A DNA stretch of 29,544 bases from an uncultured Lachnospiraceae bacterium (GCA_934402515.1 CAKRTZ010000025.1:1-29544), one strand, 5' to 3'; counted from the stretch's first letter, positions 7,255 through 15,429 are shown. Numbers and translations: made by a program. The notes: generated from the sequence alone by a model not told the origin.

Positions 7255-8328
7255 ATGAAAAGAGCATTGGTAGCAATGAGCGGCGGAGTGGACAGCTCCG
7301 CCGCAGTTTGGTTAATGAAAGAACAAGGATATGACTGCATGGGAGTCACCATGAAGCTTCATGAGGAAATGGGGGAGGAGTCCTGCCGCATCGGCAAGAC
7401 CTGCTGCTCTCTGGATGATGTGGAAGATGCCAGAAGTGTGGCAGTCCGTTTAGGAATCCCGTACCATGTATTTAATTTTAAAGAAGATTTTGAACGGCAG
7501 GTGATTGGCAGATTTATTCATGCTTACGAGGTAGGAATGACTCCCAACCCCTGTATTGACTGTAACCGTTATCTGAAATTTGAACGTTTGTATACACGGG
7601 CGAAAGAATTGGGTTATGACACTATTGTCACCGGTCATTATGCCAGAATCGAGCAGGATGTAGAGACAGGACGCTGGCTGCTGAAAAAGGGAATCGATGC
7701 ACAGAAGGATCAAAGCTATGTGCTTTATCAGCTTACCCAGGAGCAGCTTGCCCACACCTGCCTACCGTTGGGAACCTATACCAAACCGGAAATCCGTGAG
7801 ATTGCGGAAAAACTGGAACTGCGCAATGCCCATAAGGCAGAGAGCCAGGACATCTGTTTCGTGCCCGATGGAGACTATGCCGCTTTCATCCGCAGACATA
7901 CCGGCAGGGAATATCCCCCCGGAAACTTCGTGAACCAGGAGGGCAAGATACTGGGACAGCACAAAGGACTGATTCATTACACCGTGGGCCAGAGAAGAGG
8001 ACTGGGAATTGCAGCACCGGAACCTTACTATGTCTGCGAAAAACGATATGCCACCAATGAGATTGTTTTGGGAACGGCAGCAGAACTGTTGGTGAAAGAA
8101 TTCCGGGTGACGGATTTAAACTGGATAGCGATTGAAAAACTGGCAGAGCCCAGAAAGGTGATGATGCGTACCCGCTATCACCAGAAGGAGTTTGAAGCAA
8201 CACTGTTTCCTATGGAAAATGGCCTTGTCAGAGTGGTGGCAACAAATCCGGTGCAGCGCCCTGCTCCGGGACAGGCAGCTGTGTTCTATGAGGGAGATGT
8301 TGTAGTCGGAGGAGGCGTTATTCAATAA
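7255..8328 (+). CDS. mnmA: tRNA-specific 2-thiouridylase MnmA
   Basis: The 357-residue enzyme adds sulfur to C2 of the wobble uridine in Lys, Glu and Gln tRNAs. It carries the PP-loop SGGVDSS (9-15), the tRNA-binding GMTPNPCIDCNRYLKF with Cys103 at the position of the first catalytic Cys, TGHYAR, KDQSYVLYQL, and the second catalytic Cys201 in ESQDICFVP. A C-terminal beta-barrel (HKGLIHYTVGQRRGLGI onward) completes the family length. Cys100 adds a CxxC pattern to the usual two cysteines. The ribosome binding site is GAGGATAAGG. It is the last gene of the tRNA-modification group; a 255-bp gap follows. Confidence 0.95.
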   Translation: MKRALVAMSGGVDSSAAVWLMKEQGYDCMGVTMKLHEEMGEESCRIGKTCCSLDDVEDARSVAVRLGIPYHVFNFKEDFERQVIGRFIHAYEVGMTPNPCIDCNRYLKFERLYTRAKELGYDTIVTGHYARIEQDVETGRWLLKKGIDAQKDQSYVLYQLTQEQLAHTCLPLGTYTKPEIREIAEKLELRNAHKAESQDICFVPDGDYAAFIRRHTGREYPPGNFVNQEGKILGQHKGLIHYTVGQRRGLGIAAPEPYYVCEKRYATNEIVLGTAAELLVKEFRVTDLNWIAIEKLAEPRKVMMRTRYHQKEFEATLFPMENGLVRVVATNPVQRPAPGQAAVFYEGDVVVGGGVIQ

Positions 8329-8334
8329 ATAACG

Positions 8335-8559
8335 TGCGAAACTGATTGATTACTTGCAGAAATTTCTTCTTTCGACAAAGCGTGACAGAAAACTTGCAAA
8401 TACAGAAAGAGTAAATGCGGTGCAGTCAATGGAACTATCCACCCACAACATATAGATGTACGCCACAGACAAACAACCAGAGCATGGCGAAAGTGCACAA
8501 TTTTGTATCCGGAATAGTGGGGCATAACGCTGAAAATGCCGTAAAATCGCACTTTCCAC
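8335..8559. other. Gap after mnmA with no supportable gene
   Basis: No credible coding sequence, RNA gene or terminator was found here. A small hairpin at the end of mnmA (CGTTATT 8316-8322 with AATAACG 8328-8334) has no T-tract. An 8-bp inverted pair GAAAGTGC (8489-8496) / GCACTTTC (8549-8556) flanks the region before the CarD-like promoter and could be chance. Confidence 0.4.
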
Positions 8560-8588
8560 TTACCAAACCGACTCGAAAATGCTATGAT
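8560..8588 (+). promoter_or_regulatory. Candidate sigma-A promoter for the CarD-like gene
   Basis: TTACCA (8560-8565) and TATGAT (8583-8588) have a 17-bp spacer. Transcription would start around 8595, leaving a leader of roughly 16 bases that still keeps GAGGTGG. The earlier in-frame ATG at 8584 lies inside the -10 box, which supports the start at 8611. Confidence 0.5.
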
Positions 8589-8610
8589 GAAAGAGGAGGT
8601 GGAACAGTAC

Positions 8611-9120
8611 ATGTTTGCAGAAGGCGAATATATTTCTTATGGTTGTAACGGGGTATGTAAGGTAGATGGTATCGTGGAGCGTGAAGTTCCAGATACGAAA
8701 GAAAAGCGGGAATATTATGTGTTGAGACCGGTATACAATAAGGGCGGAATTATTTACAGCCCGGTGGATGGATCTAAAATATCAGCGCGCCGCAGAATCA
8801 TGACACGGGAAGAGTCCTATGATCTTCTGGATCATGTTTCACAGGTGGAACGGATCGAGGAAAAGGACAAAAAAGCAATGGAACTGCGCTGTAAGGAAGC
8901 AGTTCAATCCGGAGAATGCCGGGAATGGATGATTGTAATCAAAACCTTGCTTTATGAGCGGAAACAGCGTCTCGATCAGGGGAAAAAACTGACCAGCACC
9001 GGAGAACGATATTTAAAAGAAGCAAAAGATCGGCTTTGTGGAGAACTGGCAGTTGCACTGGAGCAGGAACGTAAACAGGTGGAGAACTTGTTGAAGCAGA
9101 AGCTGGAAATGGAAGGATAA
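8611..9120 (+). CDS. CarD/CdnL-family transcription regulator
   Basis: The 169-residue protein starts with the CarD/TRCF RNA-polymerase-interaction fold: FAEGEYISYGCNGVCKVDGI, then a strand-rich stretch to RPVYNKGGIIYSPVD, followed by an all-helical, charged C-terminal part (about 75-169) that in this family touches promoter DNA. CarD proteins bind the RNA polymerase beta subunit and alter open-complex stability. The ATG at 8611 is chosen because GAGGAGGTGG sits 8 bases upstream; an in-frame ATG at 8584 would put this site inside the gene and the -10 box over its start. No paired gene reveals the target promoters. Confidence 0.85.
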   Translation: MFAEGEYISYGCNGVCKVDGIVEREVPDTKEKREYYVLRPVYNKGGIIYSPVDGSKISARRRIMTREESYDLLDHVSQVERIEEKDKKAMELRCKEAVQSGECREWMIVIKTLLYERKQRLDQGKKLTSTGERYLKEAKDRLCGELAVALEQERKQVENLLKQKLEMEG

Positions 9121-9266
9121 ATTTAACGATAGAATTCTAATAGTTTTTCAATTTGTTTTAATGGGATTTTAATGTTATGGGTATTTTTCTTTAATGTAGG
9201 CTGGGTATGATAAGAACATCCAATCAATCAAAACCAACAATACAGGAAAGAAAAGAGGAAATTCTT
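9121..9266. other. Short AT-rich intergenic region with weak promoter-like box
   Basis: The stretch is T-rich on the plus strand. A TATGAT box occurs at 9206-9211 without a convincing -35. No hairpin terminator for the CarD-like gene was found. The promoter of the following five-gene run probably lies here. Confidence 0.35.
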
Positions 9267-9800
9267 ATGGATCAATTTGAAAAAGTGGAAAAATTGAGAG
9301 AGCATGCAAATGTTTCTTATGAGGAAGCGAAGGATGCACTGGAAAAGAGCAATTGGGACATTTTGGATGCCATGATTTATCTGGAACAGAATGGTAAGAC
9401 CAAGGCGCCGGAGCGGGAAAGCTATACGACCAATGGAGAAAAGACCGGAGCAAAGGCAGCACAGGAAACCGAGAGAGAAGATAAGGATGGTTTCTGGGAT
9501 GCCATGCATCGATTTGGCAACTGGTGCATCAAATGGATCAACAAGGGAAACAGCAATCAGTTTGCCATCTATAAAGACGGAGAGGAAAAGTTTTCCGTAC
9601 CGATCACCTTACTGGTAGTGCTTTTACTGTTTGCCTTTTATGTTGTGGTGCCGCTTATCGTAGTGGGTCTGTTTTTCAATTTCCGTTACCATTTTGAAGG
9701 ACCGGACATGCAGGCGGTAGATCTCAACAAAGCGATGGATACTGCGGCGGATGCAGCAGAAAATCTGAAAAATGACATTAATCATGAGATAAACAAATAG
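9267..9800 (+). CDS. DUF4342-type membrane protein with UBA-like N-terminus
   Basis: The 177-residue protein begins with a UBA-like three-helix segment (about 1-45, NVSYEEAKDALEKSNWDILDAMIYLEQ), the kind also found in elongation factor Ts and NAC. A hydrophilic linker follows (45-75), then a conserved-looking stretch FWDAMHRFGNWCIKWINKGN and KDGEEKFSVPITLLV. One long hydrophobic region (about 110-140, possibly a membrane hairpin) and a short charged tail complete it. The start at 9267 is set by AGAGGAA six bases upstream; an earlier in-frame ATG at 9207 has none. It lies 32 bp before the response-regulator gene and probably shares its transcript, suggesting a role in sensing or modulating that two-component system. 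Function unknown. Confidence 0.8.
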   Translation: MDQFEKVEKLREHANVSYEEAKDALEKSNWDILDAMIYLEQNGKTKAPERESYTTNGEKTGAKAAQETEREDKDGFWDAMHRFGNWCIKWINKGNSNQFAIYKDGEEKFSVPITLLVVLLLFAFYVVVPLIVVGLFFNFRYHFEGPDMQAVDLNKAMDTAADAAENLKNDINHEINK

Positions 9801-9832
9801 AATAACAAGAGAGACGGATGGAGTAAAGGAAC

Positions 9833-10516
9833 ATGGCGGTTACCATTTTAGTTGTGGAAGATGAAGAAAAAATTGCCCGTTTTCTGGAACTGGAATTAAA
9901 GCATGAAGGCTATGGTGTGGATAAGGCCTGCAATGGCAGAGAAGGGTTGGAAAAAGCGGAGAGCGGAGTGTATGACCTGATGATTCTGGATGTCATGCTT
10001 CCGGAGCTGAACGGCTTTGAAGTACTTCGCCGTTTGCGGAAGAGTTCTCCAATGCCTGTGATTATGTTAACCGCTAGAGATGCTGTCATGGACAAGGTGG
10101 CAGGACTGGATGGTGGAGCAGATGATTATATGACGAAGCCCTTTGCTATTGAGGAACTCCTTGCGCGCATTCGTCTGGCACTTAAGAAAAAGGGCGAAAA
10201 CCACAGCACACAGCCGGAAGGATTGTGCTGTGGCTGTTTAATGCTGGATCCCCAGCGATATGAGGTACACTATGGAGAAGAACCGGTGGAACTGACACAC
10301 CGGGAGTTTGAATTGCTGCGGGTTTTACTGGAAAACAAAAATATCGTCATATCCAGGGAAACGCTTTTGGAAAAGGTATGCGGATACGATTACATGGGGG
10401 AAACCAATCTCATCGATGTCTATATCCGTTATCTGCGCAGTAAACTGGATGATCGGTTTGGGGTGAAACTGATCCAGACAGTCCGGGGTGTGGGATATTG
10501 CATTAAGGACAACTGA
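9833..10516 (+). CDS. OmpR/PhoB-family DNA-binding response regulator
   Basis: The 227-residue protein has an N-terminal receiver domain (1-115) with the acidic pair in VVEDEE, phospho-acceptor Asp53 in LMILDVMLPELNG, Thr80 in VIMLTARD and Lys102 in MTKPFA. A C-terminal winged-helix domain (about 130-227) shows the OmpR signatures ELTHREFELLRVLLENKN and VYIRYLRSKLD and ends with IQTVRGVGYCIK. It should be phosphorylated by the kinase encoded 67 bp downstream and bind promoter DNA as a dimer. The ribosome binding site is AAAGGAAC. Target genes are not shown, but the adjacent acyltransferase pair is the obvious candidate. Confidence 0.95.
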   Translation: MAVTILVVEDEEKIARFLELELKHEGYGVDKACNGREGLEKAESGVYDLMILDVMLPELNGFEVLRRLRKSSPMPVIMLTARDAVMDKVAGLDGGADDYMTKPFAIEELLARIRLALKKKGENHSTQPEGLCCGCLMLDPQRYEVHYGEEPVELTHREFELLRVLLENKNIVISRETLLEKVCGYDYMGETNLIDVYIRYLRSKLDDRFGVKLIQTVRGVGYCIKDN

Positions 10517-10583
10517 CGACGGTTTACAAAAGAGACAGTATCCTTGTGTCGGAGAAAATCTGTCCAAACGGAGAAAAGGTAAG

Positions 10584-11948
10584 ATGGACAACGAGAACAG
10601 AAATGGTCAGGAAACCGGTCGTGTGACTTCTATTGCACGCAAAATCAATCGACAATATGTCTGGGAAAAGTTTTGCACTTTTTTCTGGTGGAATCTGATT
10701 CTGCTCCTGCTTCTTACAGCAGTTTTTATTTATCAGGAGGATCGCCAGAATCTGGGCAGATTCAGCTGGAGTTACCTGAGGGAAATAGGATGGGATGAAA
10801 TCTGGTATACCCTTCCCAATGGAAATCAGGGAATGGTCAAAAACATGAATATGGAAGAACCCTTGCTGAAGGAGGGGGACTTTCCCTTAGAAGACATGTG
10901 GTATCGGGTTACGGCGGGAGCCGGAACCACCGGGGAAAAGAGCTACAAAATTCCTATTGGCTTATGGCTGTCAGCATTTGGAAAGATCGCACTTGTCATT
11001 TTGATTTTAGAAATCATTGATTTGACAGAACTTTGGAGTAAGGGTGCCAGAAAGGTACGACGGAAACTGAAACCCCTGAATGAGATGGCGGCAAAGGCCC
11101 AGACTCTCAGTGAACTGGCCTTTGATGAAACCAAGTATCATGATCTGGAAAATGCCATTTCCAGTTTGAAGGTGGAGACCCCGGATGCCCACATCCATAT
11201 GTCGGACCGGGATCTGGAGGGAATCGAGACAGCGCTGAACGATCTTATTGACCGCATGCGGGAGTCTTACAAACAGCAGACCCGTTTTGTATCGGATGCC
11301 TCCCATGAACTGCGTACCCCTATTGCCGTGATCCAGGGCTATGTAAACATGTTGGATCGCTGGGGAAAAGAGGATGAAGCGATTCTGGAGGAAGCTATCG
11401 AGGCGATAAAAAATGAATCGGCCCACATGCAGCGGCTGGTGGAGCAGCTCCTGTTTCTGGCAAGAGGCGATTCTGGGCGCCAGAATCTGGAAATGAAACC
11501 GGTAAACCTCAATGAAGTGATGCGGGAAGTCTATGAAGAATCCATGATGATTGATGAAAAGCATTCTTACATTTTTGAGGAGAACGGGCAGGCGCAGATG
11601 ATTGGAGATAGTGCCATGCTGAAGCAATCTGCAAGAATTCTTATTGATAATGCGGCAAAATACACACCGGAACAGGAGATAATCCAGATTCGCGTGGGGG
11701 TGCAGCAGGATGGTGCAGCCTACTACGGAATTCAGGATAATGGAATTGGAATGTCTGAAAACGATGTAAGTCATGTGTTTGACCGGTTTTATCGTGCAGA
11801 TGCGGTGAGAAACAGTCAGACCGGGGGAACGGGACTTGGACTTTCTATTGCAAAATGGATTGTAGAAAGACATATGGGGTATTATAATGTTATTAGCCGT
11901 GAAGGATTAGGAACTCGCTTTACGGTGATTTTTCCACAGAATAAATAA
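10584..11948 (+). CDS. Membrane sensor histidine kinase
   Basis: The 454-residue kinase has a first membrane helix (about 33-50), an extracytoplasmic loop of about 75 residues (52-125), a second helix (about 126-147), then a linker to the dimerisation domain with phospho-acceptor His241 in FVSDASHELRTP. The ATPase domain holds the N box (Asp355-Asn356 in LIDNAAKYTP), G1 DNGIGM (385-390) and G2 GTGLGL (415-420). The start at 10584 is preferred: it follows GAGAAAAGG and places the first helix properly; an upstream ATG at 10488 would overlap the response-regulator gene. The signal is unknown; the loop has no recognised sensor domain. The MBOAT gene starts 20 bp after the stop. Confidence 0.93.
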   Translation: MDNENRNGQETGRVTSIARKINRQYVWEKFCTFFWWNLILLLLLTAVFIYQEDRQNLGRFSWSYLREIGWDEIWYTLPNGNQGMVKNMNMEEPLLKEGDFPLEDMWYRVTAGAGTTGEKSYKIPIGLWLSAFGKIALVILILEIIDLTELWSKGARKVRRKLKPLNEMAAKAQTLSELAFDETKYHDLENAISSLKVETPDAHIHMSDRDLEGIETALNDLIDRMRESYKQQTRFVSDASHELRTPIAVIQGYVNMLDRWGKEDEAILEEAIEAIKNESAHMQRLVEQLLFLARGDSGRQNLEMKPVNLNEVMREVYEESMMIDEKHSYIFEENGQAQMIGDSAMLKQSARILIDNAAKYTPEQEIIQIRVGVQQDGAAYYGIQDNGIGMSENDVSHVFDRFYRADAVRNSQTGGTGLGLSIAKWIVERHMGYYNVISREGLGTRFTVIFPQNK

Positions 11949-11968
11949 AAGAAAGAAAGGGCATACCT

Positions 11969-13363
11969 ATGGACTTTTGCAGTATGCTCTTCATAGTTTG
12001 TTTTTTACCTCTCTTTTTAATTGTGTATTACTTAGTTCCCTTTAAATGCAGGAATGCTGTTATTTTGCTGGGAAGTTTGATTGGATACGGCATCCAGTTC
12101 ACAAAGTGGCTTCCGATGCTGATAATTGGGATGTTGATAAACTTCATCTGCTATAGGGCTCTCTGTGGCATGAGCAGTGACGGGAAAGGTTATAAAGTTT
12201 TCTTGTGGGGAACGATTGCGGGAAATCTTGCAGTATTGGTTCTGGAGAAACGATCGGATGGACCCATGCCGGGCATCAGCTTTTTCGTGTTCTGCACCAT
12301 TGCTTTTTTCGTGGATGTCTGTCTGCGGGAAAAAAAGAAGACGGAGGTGCTGGGATTCTGGGAGTTTGGTGCATATCTCACCTTTTTCCCCAAAATGATT
12401 TCCGGCCCCATCACCAGATGGGAAACCTATCGTAAAAATTTTCCTCTGACGAGAGAGTCAGAAAAACAACTATGGAGAAATCTGGAAAGAGGAATCACTC
12501 TTTTTATAATAGGATTAGGCTACAAGGTGCTGCTGGCAGACAGTCTGGCAGCTTTATGGAACGAAATACAGACGATTGGCTTTGAGAGTATCTCGACGCT
12601 GTTGGCATGGATGGGAATGTTTGCTTACAGCCTGGAGATTTATTTTGATTTCCAGGGATATTCCCTGATGGCAATTGGTGTGGCAGCTATGATGGGTATT
12701 GCATTGCCCGTAAACTTTCTGACACCTTATGCCTCGCTTTCCGTATCGGAATTTTATCGGAGATGGCATGTGACATTGGGTGCCTGGTTTCGGGATTATG
12801 TATACATCCCGCTGGGAGGAAACCGAAAGGGCATGTGGAAAACCATACGGAATCTGGCAGTGGTATGGGCATTGACCGGACTCTGGCATGGTATGCATTG
12901 GAATTTCCTGCTATGGGCCGGAATCCTGTTCCTGTGTATCTGCCTGGAACGCCTGGGGCTTCGCAAATGGTTGGAGAAATGGCCATGGCTGGGACATTTG
13001 TATGTCTGGCTGGTGATTCCTTTGTCCTGGATGCCTTTTGCAATCCACAATAAAGATGAAATTCTTGCCTATTTTGGCAGTCTGTTTGGTGTTGTCGGAG
13101 CTGCAATGCGTGTGGATGATATCTGGGTAGCAGGAGGTAAGTATCTGCCCTATTTTTTCCTTGCCTTTGTGCTGGCGGTAACTACAACGAGAAGAAGATC
13201 CCAAGCGGTAACTTGGGAGGATAAGAAACCATGGATTGAAGAGACAACAGTGAACCATGCCGGAAATCTGTGGCAGGTGTTGGCATTAGGATTAGTTTTC
13301 TGGTGGGCAGTTTATAAGCTTTCCATCGGATCGGTAAATCCCTTTATGTATTTCTCGTTTTAA
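11969..13363 (+). CDS. MBOAT-family membrane O-acyltransferase (AlgI/DltB-like)
   Basis: The 464-residue polytopic protein matches the AlgI/PatA/DltB group, which moves acyl (usually acetyl) groups across the membrane toward surface glycans. Diagnostic stretches are FPKMISGPITRWE (about 140-152), YFDFQGYSLMAIGVA, FYRRWHVTLGAWFRDYVYIPLGGN (His267) and ALTGLWHGMHWNF with the invariant catalytic His307. The C-terminal third is additional membrane helices. It is followed almost at once by a gene for an SGNH hydrolase, the usual extracytoplasmic partner, so the pair probably O-acetylates a cell-surface polysaccharide. The acceptor glycan cannot be told from the sequence. The ribosome binding site AAAGGG precedes the ATG. 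Confidence 0.92.
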   Translation: MDFCSMLFIVCFLPLFLIVYYLVPFKCRNAVILLGSLIGYGIQFTKWLPMLIIGMLINFICYRALCGMSSDGKGYKVFLWGTIAGNLAVLVLEKRSDGPMPGISFFVFCTIAFFVDVCLREKKKTEVLGFWEFGAYLTFFPKMISGPITRWETYRKNFPLTRESEKQLWRNLERGITLFIIGLGYKVLLADSLAALWNEIQTIGFESISTLLAWMGMFAYSLEIYFDFQGYSLMAIGVAAMMGIALPVNFLTPYASLSVSEFYRRWHVTLGAWFRDYVYIPLGGNRKGMWKTIRNLAVVWALTGLWHGMHWNFLLWAGILFLCICLERLGLRKWLEKWPWLGHLYVWLVIPLSWMPFAIHNKDEILAYFGSLFGVVGAAMRVDDIWVAGGKYLPYFFLAFVLAVTTTRRRSQAVTWEDKKPWIEETTVNHAGNLWQVLALGLVFWWAVYKLSIGSVNPFMYFSF

Positions 13364-13382
13364 TGATATGGAGATTAATGGA

Positions 13383-14372
13383 ATGAAGAAGAGAAAGAAA
13401 AGTGTGCTGCTTCTTCTGATCATATATAGCCTGGTACTTATGGAGATATTGGGTATCTGGGTGGAATATACCGGACAGGTCTCACCTACCGGCGACTATC
13501 AGCCCGGGGTTACCTATGCCTGCCTGTATTTGAGGGATTTGTCAGCAGGAGCGGTGGCCCCCCCCTTTACCTTCAGACCGGGAACCACAAATCCGGTGGA
13601 TGATACAGAACAGATCGCCGCAGGATGGGAGTCAGAAGAACAGGAAGAAACTGAAAAAACAGAGACGGAAACGGAAGATACTGTTCCGGGTACAGAGGAG
13701 ACAACGGAGACGATGCCCCTTGATCCGCTGGAGCAGGTAAGTGTGTTCCAACCAGTTACCGAAGATTATTTTAATGATGCACTGTTTATCGGAGATTCCA
13801 GAATTGCAGGCTTGTCCCAATACGGAAATCTGGATCAGGCTGATTTTGCGGCGGAGGTGGGGCTTACCATTTTTCATCTGTTTGATAAAAAGTTTCTGGA
13901 AGTGGACAATAGCCGTAAAAAGGAAACCATTGAAGACTTGCTGGAACAGAAGCAATACAAAAAGATTTACCTTATGGTGGGAATCAATGAGCTGGGAACC
14001 GGAGATGAGGAACGTTTCCAAAAAGCCTATCGGGAAGCACTGGAAAAAATCGAGACCCTTCAGCCTAATGCCATTATTTTTGTCCAGGGGCTGATGCACG
14101 TTACGGACAAAAAATCCAAACAGGAAAAGTTTATTAATAATGAACATATTAACATTCGTAATATGGGGTTAGCGCAGCTGGCAGATGGAAAAAGAGTGTT
14201 TTATCTGGATATCAACCCCTTATACGATGATGAAAACGGATGCCTGAATCCTGTTTTCACCGGGGATGGCGTTCATCTCAAGGCCCAATATTACGGTGCC
14301 TGGAGAGAGTACCTGATGACTTATGGCATTATAAAAGAAGACAACACGAATGAAAAACCAGAGGAATCCTAG
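13383..14372 (+). CDS. Membrane-anchored SGNH/GDSL hydrolase, partner of the MBOAT protein
   Basis: The 329-residue protein has one N-terminal membrane anchor (about 7-27), an extracytoplasmic Pro/Glu/Thr-rich linker (about 80-115, dominated by E and T), and an SGNH domain: LFIGDSRIAGL with the nucleophile Ser139, MVGINELGTGD (block with Asn202) and GDGVHLKAQYYGAW with Asp295 and His298. In PatB/AlgX-type systems such a domain completes acetyl transfer onto the glycan, fitting the MBOAT gene just upstream. The start at 13383 has GGAG nine bases upstream; an in-frame ATG at 13368, five bases after the MBOAT stop, lacks one but could be used by translational coupling. The stop codon lies inside the terminator loop. 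Confidence 0.85.
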   Translation: MKKRKKSVLLLLIIYSLVLMEILGIWVEYTGQVSPTGDYQPGVTYACLYLRDLSAGAVAPPFTFRPGTTNPVDDTEQIAAGWESEEQEETEKTETETEDTVPGTEETTETMPLDPLEQVSVFQPVTEDYFNDALFIGDSRIAGLSQYGNLDQADFAAEVGLTIFHLFDKKFLEVDNSRKKETIEDLLEQKQYKKIYLMVGINELGTGDEERFQKAYREALEKIETLQPNAIIFVQGLMHVTDKKSKQEKFINNEHINIRNMGLAQLADGKRVFYLDINPLYDDENGCLNPVFTGDGVHLKAQYYGAWREYLMTYGIIKEDNTNEKPEES

Positions 14373-14386
14373 AATCCTCTGGTTTT
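14354..14386 (+). terminator. Intrinsic terminator shared by converging genes
   Basis: A 12-bp perfect stem, AAAACCAGAGGA (14354-14365) with TCCTCTGGTTTT (14375-14386), closes a 9-base loop that contains the TAG stop of the SGNH gene. A-tract and T-tract on the two sides allow it to work for both the SGNH gene and the minus-strand methyltransferase. Confidence 0.85.
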
Positions 14387-14419
14387 GTGCTGTAATATGT
14401 GTTTTCTATTGAAATGATT

Positions 14420-15283
14420 TTAGCGGCGAACCCAGCGACCGGATGCACCACAGGGAAGCACCAGGCCGGATTCGGTTACCGGAAGTCCGATTTCTTCTGC
14501 CTCCACATGGCCGCCGAAGCGTTTGGTCAGTACGGTATTTAACATATAGGAGAGTACGGCAGGCTGCAATCCCGTGGTATAAGAATTAATCAATAAAAAT
14601 AAAGCATCATCAGATAAGAGTTTGGAACATAACTCGATAAAGGGAAAGACGCTCTCCTCGATTTTCCAGATCTCCCCCTTCGGACCTCTTCCATAGGAAG
14701 GTGGGTCCATGATGATCCCATCGTATTTGTTGCCGCGGCGAATCTCGCGCTCCACGAATTTCACACAGTCATCCACCAACCAGCGGATAGGGGCATCTCC
14801 CAATCCGGAAGAAACGGCATTCTCCTTTGCCCAGGTTACCATGCCCTTGGAAGCATCCACATGGGTGACACTGGCTCCTGCTGCGGCAGCGGAAACGGTA
14901 GCCCCTCCGGTGTAAGCAAAAAGATTTAAGACCTTTACCGGGCGGTGAGCTTCACGGATAATCCGGGAAAACCAGTCCCAGTTTACCGCCTGCTCCGGGA
15001 AAAGACCGGTATGTTTGAAACTGAAGGGCTTCAGGTGAAAAGTGAGTTCCCGGTAGTGGATTGTCCACTCCTGGGGTAAATCAAAAAATTCCCACTCGCC
15101 ACCACCTTTGGCACTGCGATGGTAATGTCCGTTCTTGTGGGTCCACCCGGCATGGTCATGAGGCGTGTCCCAAATGACCTGGGGATCGGGACGAACCAGG
15201 ATATAATCCCCCCAACGTTCCAGTTTTTCCCCGCTGGAGGTATCCAATACTTCATAATCTTTCCAATTATCTGCAATCCACAT
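14420..15283 (-). CDS. Class I SAM-dependent methyltransferase, RlmI/RlmK-like
   Basis: The protein of about 287 residues has an N-terminal region of mixed strands (about 1-95) and a Rossmann methyltransferase domain: VLNLFAYTGGATVSAAAAGA (motif I), VDASKGMVTWAKENA, a DDC motif, and the catalytic DPPSYGRG block. This pattern matches the 23S rRNA cytosine-5 methyltransferases of the RlmI/RlmK group, but the RNA-binding PUA domain of RlmI is not visible, so the target is uncertain. The ATG at 15283 (MWIADNW) is preferred because TAGGA lies about eight bases upstream; an ATG six codons earlier (15301) has AAAGG directly abutting it. It diverges from the TetR-family gene. Confidence 0.82.
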   Translation of the reverse strand: MWIADNWKDYEVLDTSSGEKLERWGDYILVRPDPQVIWDTPHDHAGWTHKNGHYHRSAKGGGEWEFFDLPQEWTIHYRELTFHLKPFSFKHTGLFPEQAVNWDWFSRIIREAHRPVKVLNLFAYTGGATVSAAAAGASVTHVDASKGMVTWAKENAVSSGLGDAPIRWLVDDCVKFVEREIRRGNKYDGIIMDPPSYGRGPKGEIWKIEESVFPFIELCSKLLSDDALFLLINSYTTGLQPAVLSYMLNTVLTKRFGGHVEAEEIGLPVTESGLVLPCGASGRWVRR

Positions 15284-15322
15284 GGTATTTTTCCTATCCA
15301 TCCTTTATAATGTTTCTATAAT

Positions 15323-15368
15323 GATTCAGAGCTGAGCAACAGCGATTTTGCGAATGTGGTTCTGAATC
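15323..15368. promoter_or_regulatory. Separated inverted repeat in the methyltransferase-tetR divergent region
   Basis: GATTCAGA (15323-15330) recurs inverted as TCTGAATC (15361-15368), 30 bases apart. A position between divergent genes, one of them a TetR-type regulator, would suit autoregulation, but the wide spacing is unusual for one TetR site and an 8-bp match may be chance. Confidence 0.25.
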
Positions 15369-15429
15369 GTTAGTCTATATCAGTATTATATAGGCTACCT
15401 TGTAAAAAGCAAAGAGAAAAGAGTTCAAC

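Noticed and set aside
8316..8334. Hairpin CGTTATT/AATAACG at the mnmA stop codon as a terminator
   Set aside because: AT-rich 7-bp stem without a following T-tract; too weak to call.
8335..8583. Possible small genes on either strand between mnmA and the CarD-like gene
   Set aside because: The open frames have no ribosome binding site and Cys/Ser/aromatic-rich compositions unlike real proteins.
9207..9266. Earlier start for the DUF4342-type protein at 9207
   Set aside because: No ribosome binding site, and the ATG falls within a TATGAT promoter-like box; the UBA-like domain begins naturally at 9267.
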